Assembly: GCA_050742535.1 (NCBI GenBank)
Contig: JBOGIQ010000326.1
Location: forward strand, 1-6,911
DNA: 6,911 nucleotides
Source: Gp6-AA40 sp050742535
GTDB lineage: Bacteria > Acidobacteriota > Vicinamibacteria > Vicinamibacterales > UBA2999
Reading direction: 5' to 3'
Part shown: one piece after another, positions 1 through 4,839 of the stretch
Layout of the letters: every line of letters begins with the position of its first letter
Position numbering within the stretch: the stretch's first letter is position 1
The notes under the pieces: model-generated
What the model was told of the DNA's origin: nothing
What the model saw: the letters and a program-made list of their open reading frames with translations, nothing else
Databases searched by the model: none
Made by a program: the position numbers and the translations under genes

Positions 1-1714
1 GGGCGGCGGCCGCGGCCGCGGTGGCCCGCCACCGTACACACCCGCGGCAGGCGCCCGGGACCTGCGCTCGGTGCTTCATAACTGGGGCTGGCATCTCGGC
101 ATGCTGCGCGGCGAGGCGGAAATCGATCTGATCGCATCGCTCGAATATAAGGGAACGGGCACCATGCAAGTGGACGGGCAGCCCTGCAAGCTGACGGCCT
201 ATCGCATCAGCACCAACTACATGATTTCGGGTCAGCGGACTCAGATCACATGCGCGCGGCCCAACGGACAGACGTATTCCAACATCGAAGTCCTCAATGG
301 AGCGTACGCATGGAACGAAGATATTCCCGGTGCGGAGCTCATCAAGGGAAAAGGTAAAGCGACTCCGATGGCGGCTGCCACCGAGGAGCGGATGATTCGC
401 CTCTGGGCAAGTCCGCAGGGTGCGCTCAAGTCCGCGCTGGCGGGGATCCAGGATCCCCCGATATTTTCGGTCAGGCCAGGCACCCAGGTGCCCGCCGATG
501 TCGCAACGGCAGGTAAGACGTCGGTCGTGTGGGAAGGCGGGAAACCCGTTGTGTCATTCCCGATTCCGGGTGTCCCCACGGCAACGGCGACGGCAACCCT
601 CGACGCGAAGTTCATGGCGGAACGGGTTGTGGTCCGCCATGGAACGAACACCACCGAGTTCGTCTACGGCGACTATCGGGACTGGAACAATCCGCTCCAC
701 CCGGCCGAGGCGTTTGTCGCCGGCAGGATGACGGAACGCCGAAATGGTACGGTCGTTCGCGACATCACGACCACGTGGACGGAAACAGGGCAGATGTATG
801 TCGTGATGCCCGTGCCCGCCAGCGTCAGGGCGGCGATCAAGCCAACGCTGCAGCCTCCCGCCTGGGTTTCCGCGTTTGGTCCACCAGTTCCTCTGGCTGG
901 CCCACCGGCGCCAGCTCCCGCTCCCGCGGCTCAGGCCGTAACGCCGAGGCTTGCCAACGGAAAACCAGACATGACGGGTAGCTGGACTGCGGTTGCAGGC
1001 CCTGGCAATGGTGGTGCTGGAGCTTATAACCCACCGTTTCCCGCGAACCGCCGATGTGGCCCAACGCAGACTCGTTGCAAAGTCCCTAACGACAACTTTA
1101 CGGTGGATTATGCGTGGATCTCACCCTCGCGATATTGGATGAACCTAAACGGCCCGGTGTACAGACCCGAGCACTGGGACAAGGTCCAGGAACTCGACAT
1201 GTGGACGAACAAGTTCGATCCGATCATGACCTGCCAGCCGATGGGGATTCCGCGCCAGGGCGAGCCCCGCCGCATCTTCCACACGGTAGACGACATTACC
1301 CTGTTTTATACGTATAGCGATTACGGCGGCGGAAACAGGGAATATCGCATGATCCCGACGAACGGCGGTGAGCACAATGCGAACCAGGCGAGACAGGCCA
1401 CCTATCTTGGGTACGGCATCGGAAAGTGGGAGGGCGACACCCTGGTGGTCGACTCGATTTCTTTCGTCGATTCGACATGGCTGGGACGTGGCGGCCTGTT
1501 CCACTCCGGGGACATGCGGATTGTCGAGAAGTTCACGCGTACGGGCAATGACATCCTGCACGAAATGACCATCCACGACCCCGAGTCGTTTGTTGAACCC
1601 TGGGTCATGCCGGCGCGTACTCTGCGTCTCGGCACCGGGAACGCATTTATTGCAGAGCGTAACCATTGCGAGATCTACGAAGAGCAAAGCATCACCAATC
1701 AAATGCGGCACTAA
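1..1714 (+). CDS. Large exported two-domain protein of the DUF6152-linked module, copy 1 (5' partial)
   Basis: The reading frame is open from base 2, so 570 residues are visible and the true start lies left of the window. The visible part begins in the Gly/Arg-rich GGGRGRGG segment that follows the signal peptide in the other copies, so roughly 29 or more N-terminal residues including the signal peptide are missing. A GTG at 71 is not the start, because homology to copies 2 and 3 continues upstream of it. The N-terminal domain contains HNWGWHLGML, GAYAWNED and the conserved YRDWNNPLHPAEAF stretch. A long Pro/Ala linker (about nt 885-935) leads to TPRLANGKPDMTGSW and the C-terminal domain with WEGDTLVVDSISFVDSTW and HDPESF. 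The C-terminal family is uncharacterised and typical of Acidobacteria and some Proteobacteria; no function is known to me. Oddity: the second N-domain cysteine of copies 2 and 3 is Tyr here (codon 275-277), while a new Cys appears 8 residues earlier (251-253). The stop is TAA, followed at once by a hairpin. Confidence 0.88.
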   Translation, partial: GGGRGRGGPPPYTPAAGARDLRSVLHNWGWHLGMLRGEAEIDLIASLEYKGTGTMQVDGQPCKLTAYRISTNYMISGQRTQITCARPNGQTYSNIEVLNGAYAWNEDIPGAELIKGKGKATPMAAATEERMIRLWASPQGALKSALAGIQDPPIFSVRPGTQVPADVATAGKTSVVWEGGKPVVSFPIPGVPTATATATLDAKFMAERVVVRHGTNTTEFVYGDYRDWNNPLHPAEAFVAGRMTERRNGTVVRDITTTWTETGQMYVVMPVPASVRAAIKPTLQPPAWVSAFGPPVPLAGPPAPAPAPAAQAVTPRLANGKPDMTGSWTAVAGPGNGGAGAYNPPFPANRRCGPTQTRCKVPNDNFTVDYAWISPSRYWMNLNGPVYRPEHWDKVQELDMWTNKFDPIMTCQPMGIPRQGEPRRIFHTVDDITLFYTYSDYGGGNREYRMIPTNGGEHNANQARQATYLGYGIGKWEGDTLVVDSISFVDSTWLGRGGLFHSGDMRIVEKFTRTGNDILHEMTIHDPESFVEPWVMPARTLRLGTGNAFIAERNHCEIYEEQSITNQMRH

Positions 1715-1735
1715 GGAACGCCGTTAAGGCGTTCC
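1715..1735 (+). terminator. Post-stop hairpin after copy 1
   Basis: GGAACGCC (1715-1722) pairs perfectly with GGCGTTCC (1728-1735) around the 5-nt loop GTTAA. It starts on the base after the TAA stop. No T-run follows, so it is either a weak terminator or a 3'-end stabilising structure. The same hairpin follows copy 2 (4236-4256) with one extra base pair, which argues that it is functional or at least part of the duplicated unit. Confidence 0.5.
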
Positions 1736-1804
1736 GGTAGACACTAGCCTTCGCCAAACCGCTCGCTTCGCTCGCTGGCTACGGCTAGCAAGCTAGCGCT
1801 AAAT
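1736..1804. repeat. REP-like palindromic insert found only in spacer 1
   Basis: This segment of about 69 bp lies between the two hairpins of spacer 1 and has no counterpart in spacer 2. TAGCCTTCGCCA (1745-1756) is inverted against TGGCTACGGCTA (1776-1787) with two mismatches. They enclose a direct repeat of CGCTCG (1760-1765 and 1769-1774). It is followed by GCTAGC-AA-GCTAGC (1784-1797) and the palindrome TAGCGCTA. No open reading frame is present. The form resembles short dispersed palindromic elements of high-GC bacterial genomes, but no second copy lies in this window, so dispersal is unproven. Confidence 0.5.
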
Positions 1805-1840
1805 AGTGGGCATCTCGGCCGGCAAGCCGGGGTGCCCACT
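1805..1840 (+). terminator. GC-rich long hairpin in spacer 1
   Basis: Bases 1805-1819 pair with 1826-1840, giving a 15-bp stem with two G-U pairs and the loop CGGCAA. It closes with AGTGGGCA against TGCCCACT. No U-tract follows. A homologous hairpin with a 14-bp stem is at 4259-4290. It probably ends or insulates the copy 1 transcript before the copy 2 promoter region, though it could be a dispersed palindrome instead. Confidence 0.5.
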
Positions 1841-1913
1841 GTTCATCCGGCGGTCATCCCGCGTTTATCCAGCGTTTTTATCCCGACGCCGCGCGCGTCA
1901 TCCCTCCCAAAAA

Positions 1914-1943
1914 GTAGAACTGCAAGGAAACCGGGGGTACACT
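1914..1943 (+). promoter_or_regulatory. Conserved promoter-like block upstream of copy 2 small gene
   Basis: GTAGA (1914-1918), then 9 nt, then AAACCGGGGGTACACT (1928-1943) recurs at exactly the same spacing at 4337-4366, within spacers that are otherwise considerably diverged. TACACT would serve as a -10 element (four of six matches to TATAAT). GTAGAA, 18 nt before it, would be a weak -35. The putative -10 ends 50 nt before the ATG. Assignment as a promoter is inference from conservation and position. Confidence 0.45.
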
Positions 1944-1993
1944 CCGTGCAGACACAGCCCATTCGGTTCGGCCAAATTCTTCGGAGGCTCACC

Positions 1994-2383
1994 ATGAACA
2001 CGCGGACTTTCGTCGCTGTCGTCTTACTGGGGCTGATAGCTGCCGGTCCGACGCTGGCGCATCATTCCCTTGCCGGCGTGTACGACTTGAACAAGACCGA
2101 GCGAGCGACCGGCATCGTGCAGAAGTTTGCGTTTACGAACCCGCACGGCGCGCTGCACATCGCCATCAAGGACAAGCAGGGCGAGGCCAAGGTGTGGCAG
2201 CTGACGACGGGGTCGGCCAACGTCCTGACGAACGCCGGGGTCACCGCCACCGGCCCGAAACGGGTCAAGAACGGCGACGAGATCACCGTCACGTTCAACC
2301 CGGCGCTCAACGGCGCCACCATCGGTTTTCTCCGATCGATCGTGTTGCCAGACAAGAAGGAAGTCGGTTTCGCACCAGACTGA
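1994..2383 (+). CDS. DUF6152-type small exported protein, copy 2 module
   Basis: A 129-aa protein. The ATG at 1994 is chosen because GGAGG (1983-1987) sits 6 nt upstream, a signal peptide begins exactly there, and copy 3 has the same arrangement; the frame is open further upstream but that part is spacer. Residues 1-22 form a signal peptide (MNTRTF, a hydrophobic core, then TLA), so the mature chain is predicted to begin His23-His24-Ser25. The AHHS start, a central TNPH (residues 48-51), a W-L-containing segment, GDEITV and a C-terminal LPD motif match the DUF6152 pattern. Other His residues are His51 and His55, and there is no Cys. It is probably a small periplasmic beta-sandwich protein of unknown function. 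It precedes the large gene by 34 nt, with which it is presumably co-transcribed. Its mature sequence differs from the second copy (4415-4804) at only two residues. Confidence 0.88.
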   Translation: MNTRTFVAVVLLGLIAAGPTLAHHSLAGVYDLNKTERATGIVQKFAFTNPHGALHIAIKDKQGEAKVWQLTTGSANVLTNAGVTATGPKRVKNGDEITVTFNPALNGATIGFLRSIVLPDKKEVGFAPD

Positions 2384-2417
2384 CGCGTGGTTTGCGCTGG
2401 ACGATAGGAGACTAGTT

Positions 2418-4235
2418 ATGACGTCTCGACAAGGAATGATCCGTACGAGTGTCGCTTTGGGAATCGCGTTCACGCTCGCCGCCCCGGTGACTGCGAGTGC
2501 ACAGGCCGGTGGCGGAGCAGGTCCCGCCCCTGCACAGGGCGCAGGCGCTCCGCCAGCCGGCGCCCAGGGCGGCGGTCGTGGTCGCGGCGGTCCTCCACCG
2601 TACACGCCCGCGGCAGGCGCCCGGGACCTGCGCTCGGTGCTCCATAACTGGGGCTGGCATCTGGGCATGCTGCGCAGCGATCAGGAACGCGACATCGTTA
2701 CGTCGCTTGACTATCAGGGTAAAGGCACCATGCAGGTGGGTGGGCAGCCCTGCAACGTGACGAAGTACCGCAGCAGCATCAACTACCACAAGTCGGGCGA
2801 GCGGATTCAGATCACTGGCACTCGGCCGAATGGTCAGAGTTGCAACACGATCGAAGTCCTCAGTGGCGCGTATGCGTGGAACGAAGACATTCCCGGTGCG
2901 GAGCTGCTCAAGGGCAAAGGCAGAGCGACGCCCATGGCGGCCGCCACCCGCGAGCGGATGATTCGGCTGTGGGCCGGTCCGCAGGGCGCGCTCAAGTCCG
3001 CGCTGGCGGGGATCCAGGATCCGCCGCTCTTCGCGGTGAGGCCGGGCACGCAGGTGCCGGCTGATGTCATGACGGCAGGCGAGACGTCGGTCGTGTGGGA
3101 GGGCACAAAGCCGGTTGTGACGTTCGCGATCCCGGGCGTTCCCGGGGCCACAGCAACCGCGACGCTCGACGCCAGGTTCATGGCCGAAAAAGTCGTGGTG
3201 AAGGACGGCACGAACACCACGGAGTTCACCTACAGCGACTATCGCGACTGGAACAATCCACTCCACCCGGCCGAGGCGTTCGTGGCCGGCCGGATGATTG
3301 AACGGCGGAACGGGACGGTCGTGCGCGATATCACCACTACGCTGACAGAGACCGGGCAGATGTATGTCGTGATGCCCGTGCCCGAGAGCGTCAGAGCGGC
3401 GATCAAACCAACGTTGCAGCCTCCCGCCTGGGTGTCGGGATTCGCACCGCCACCGGCGCCAACGCCGTCGGCTGCGTCTCAGGCGGTCACGCCGAGGCTC
3501 GCCAACGGCAAACCAGACATGACGGGCAGCTGGCAGGGGGCCGCTTCCGGTCCACCGGGAGGTGGAAACCGCCGCTGCGGTCCGACGCAGACCCGCTGCA
3601 AGGTCCCGAACGACAACTTCGTGGTTGATTACGCGTGGATCTCACCCTCGCGGTATTGGATGGGCGCGAACGGCCCCGTGTACAGACCCGAGCACTGGGA
3701 CAAAATCCAAGAGATGGACATGTGGACGAACAAGTTCGATCCGATCATGACCTGCCAGCCGATGGGGATTCCGCGGTCGGGTACGCCCCGCCGCATCTAC
3801 CACACGGCAAACGACGTTCTCTTGATGTATACGACGAGCGATTACGGCGGCGGCAACAGGGAATATCGCATGATCCCGACGGACGGCCGTCAGCACGATG
3901 CGAACCAGGCGAGACAGGCGACCTATCACGGGTACTCCGTCGGAAAGTGGGAGGGCGACACGCTGGTGATCGACTCCATTTCCTTCGTCGATTCGACATG
4001 GCTGGGACGCGGCGGTCTCTTCCACTCCGGCGACATGCGCATCGTCGAGAAATTCACGCGTACGGGCAATGAACTCCTGTACGAAGCGACCATCCACGAT
4101 CCCGAGTCGTTTCTCGAACCCTGGGTCATGCCGGCGCGTACGCTGACGCTCAGCAACACCGACGCCCTGATCGCGGAGCGCGCGCATTGCGAGGTCTACG
4201 AAACGAACGACATCACCAATCAGATGCGACACTAA
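2418..4235 (+). CDS. Large exported two-domain protein of the DUF6152-linked module, copy 2 (complete)
   Basis: A 605-aa protein. The ATG at 2418 has TAGGAG (2405-2410) 7 nt upstream and begins a signal peptide ending TASA-Q (cleavage near residue 28). Residues 29-58 are Gly/Ala/Pro/Arg-rich and about 21 residues longer than in copy 3. The N-terminal domain (about 60-345) carries HNWGWHLGMLR (76-86), Cys112, Cys142, GAYAWNED and a YSDYRDWNN stretch. Its order of motifs resembles the LolA/LppX-like N-terminal region I associate with acidobacterial exported metallo-beta-lactamase-fold proteins (inference). A Pro/Ala linker follows, then the C-terminal domain from VTPRLANGKPDMTGSW (357). This contains NRRCGPTQTRC (Cys387, Cys394), Cys446, GKWEGDTLVIDSISF (509-523), FHSGDM (His536), HDPESF (560-565) and AHCEVYE (Cys591). 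Six cysteines could give three disulfides in the periplasm. The C-terminal family has no assigned activity. The product is probably the partner of the DUF6152 protein encoded just upstream. Confidence 0.9.
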   Translation: MTSRQGMIRTSVALGIAFTLAAPVTASAQAGGGAGPAPAQGAGAPPAGAQGGGRGRGGPPPYTPAAGARDLRSVLHNWGWHLGMLRSDQERDIVTSLDYQGKGTMQVGGQPCNVTKYRSSINYHKSGERIQITGTRPNGQSCNTIEVLSGAYAWNEDIPGAELLKGKGRATPMAAATRERMIRLWAGPQGALKSALAGIQDPPLFAVRPGTQVPADVMTAGETSVVWEGTKPVVTFAIPGVPGATATATLDARFMAEKVVVKDGTNTTEFTYSDYRDWNNPLHPAEAFVAGRMIERRNGTVVRDITTTLTETGQMYVVMPVPESVRAAIKPTLQPPAWVSGFAPPPAPTPSAASQAVTPRLANGKPDMTGSWQGAASGPPGGGNRRCGPTQTRCKVPNDNFVVDYAWISPSRYWMGANGPVYRPEHWDKIQEMDMWTNKFDPIMTCQPMGIPRSGTPRRIYHTANDVLLMYTTSDYGGGNREYRMIPTDGRQHDANQARQATYHGYSVGKWEGDTLVIDSISFVDSTWLGRGGLFHSGDMRIVEKFTRTGNELLYEATIHDPESFLEPWVMPARTLTLSNTDALIAERAHCEVYETNDITNQMRH

Positions 4236-4256
4236 GGAACGCCGTTACGGCGTTCC
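4236..4256 (+). terminator. Post-stop hairpin after copy 2
   Basis: GGAACGCCG (4236-4244) pairs perfectly with CGGCGTTCC (4248-4256) around a TTA loop. It starts immediately after the TAA stop, exactly as the 1715-1735 hairpin does after copy 1. The stem is one base pair longer than in that homologue. There is no T-run, so termination activity is uncertain. Confidence 0.5.
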
Positions 4257-4258
4257 GT

Positions 4259-4290
4259 TGGGCATCTCGGCCGGCAGGCCGAGGTGCCCA
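4259..4290 (+). terminator. GC-rich long hairpin in spacer 2
   Basis: Bases 4259-4272 pair with 4277-4290 in a 14-bp stem (one G-U pair) around the tetraloop GGCA. It is homologous to 1805-1840. One G-U pair of that hairpin (1815-1830) is a U-A pair here (4267-4282), so pairing is kept despite substitution. Only 2 nt separate it from the preceding hairpin, against 69 nt in spacer 1. No U-tract follows. Confidence 0.5.
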
Positions 4291-4336
4291 GGTTCCTCCC
4301 GCCTTCATCCTGCCGCGCGTCATCCCCAACCCTTTT

Positions 4337-4366
4337 GTAGATCCCCGAGCAAACCGGGGGTACACT
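4337..4366 (+). promoter_or_regulatory. Conserved promoter-like block upstream of copy 3 small gene
   Basis: GTAGA (4337-4341), 9 nt, then AAACCGGGGGTACACT (4351-4366), identical in layout to 1914-1943. TACACT (4361-4366) is the candidate -10 and ends 48 nt before the ATG. TTTTG directly before GTAGA could contribute to a -35-like element. The sequence between this block and the ribosome binding site is not conserved between copies, which makes the retained block stand out. Confidence 0.45.
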
Positions 4367-4414
4367 TCAACGGCAGAAATAACCTATTTCGGTGAAATGT
4401 TTCGGAGGCTCACC

Positions 4415-4804
4415 ATGAACAAGTGGACTTTCGCCGCCGTTGTCCTATTCGGCGCGATAGCGGTCGGTTCCCTGCAGGCGCATCACTCCCTTGCCGGTGT
4501 GTACGACTTGAACAAGACCGAGCGGGCGACGGGCATCGTGCAGAAGTTTGCGTTTACGAACCCGCACGGCGCGCTGCATATCGCCATCAAGGACAAGCAG
4601 GGCGAGGCCAAGGTATGGCAGCTGACGACGGGGTCGGCCAACGTGCTGACCAACGCCGGGGTCAGCGCCACGGGCCCGAACCGGGTCAAGAACGGCGACG
4701 AGATCACCGTCACCTTCAATCCGGCGCTCAACGGCGCCACCATCGGCTTTCTCCGATCGATCGTGTTGCCAGACAAGAAGGAAGTTGGTTTTGCGCCCGA
4801 CTGA
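4415..4804 (+). CDS. DUF6152-type small exported protein, copy 3 module
   Basis: A 129-aa protein starting at the ATG at 4415, with GGAGG (4404-4408) 6 nt upstream in the same GGAGGCTCACC context as the first small gene. The signal peptide is residues 1-22 (ending LQA), giving a predicted mature N terminus of His23-His24-Ser25. The mature chain shows the same DUF6152 hallmarks: AHHS, TNPH with His51 and His55, GDEITV and LPDKKE. Against the paralogue at 1994-2383, the 107-residue mature chain differs only at Thr/Ser in the V-x-A-T-G-P segment and at Lys/Asn just after that GP. The 22-residue signal peptide differs at nine positions. By my alignment the mature-region DNA has 18 substitutions, 16 of them synonymous. 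The large gene begins 35 nt downstream. Function is unknown; it is periplasmic or secreted by prediction. Confidence 0.88.
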   Translation: MNKWTFAAVVLFGAIAVGSLQAHHSLAGVYDLNKTERATGIVQKFAFTNPHGALHIAIKDKQGEAKVWQLTTGSANVLTNAGVSATGPNRVKNGDEITVTFNPALNGATIGFLRSIVLPDKKEVGFAPD

Positions 4805-4839
4805 CGGCGTGGCTTGAGCTGGACGATAGGAGATTAGTT

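Noticed and set aside
71..1714. GTG at 71 as the start of a complete first gene
   Set aside because: Homology to copies 2 and 3 (GGGRGRGG, PPYTPAAGARDLRS) continues upstream to base 2, and no signal peptide or ribosome binding site precedes 71.
1832..1993. N-terminal extension of the first DUF6152 gene
   Set aside because: The extension covers hairpin and promoter-like DNA. The ATG at 1994 has GGAGG 6 nt upstream and starts a signal peptide.
1715..1993. Spacer palindromes as a CRISPR array or transposon end
   Set aside because: There are no regularly spaced identical repeats with unique spacers, no transposase and no target-site duplication.
2412..3266. Long minus-strand open frame (284 codons) opposite the copy 2 large gene, with a similar one at 4993-5625
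   Set aside because: They mirror strongly conserved + strand coding sequence. Their Arg/His/Gly-rich composition is typical of antisense frames in high-GC genes, and no ribosome binding site or known motif was seen.
4187..4414. N-terminal extension of the second DUF6152 gene into the end of the copy 2 large gene
   Set aside because: It would overlap the conserved C terminus of the large gene and include both hairpins. The ATG at 4415 matches the paralogue.
4423..4839. Upstream extension of the third large gene (open to 4423, 139 extra codons)
   Set aside because: It overlaps the DUF6152 gene in another frame, has no exported-protein character, and the ATG at 4840 has its own ribosome binding site, a signal peptide and alignment to copy 2.
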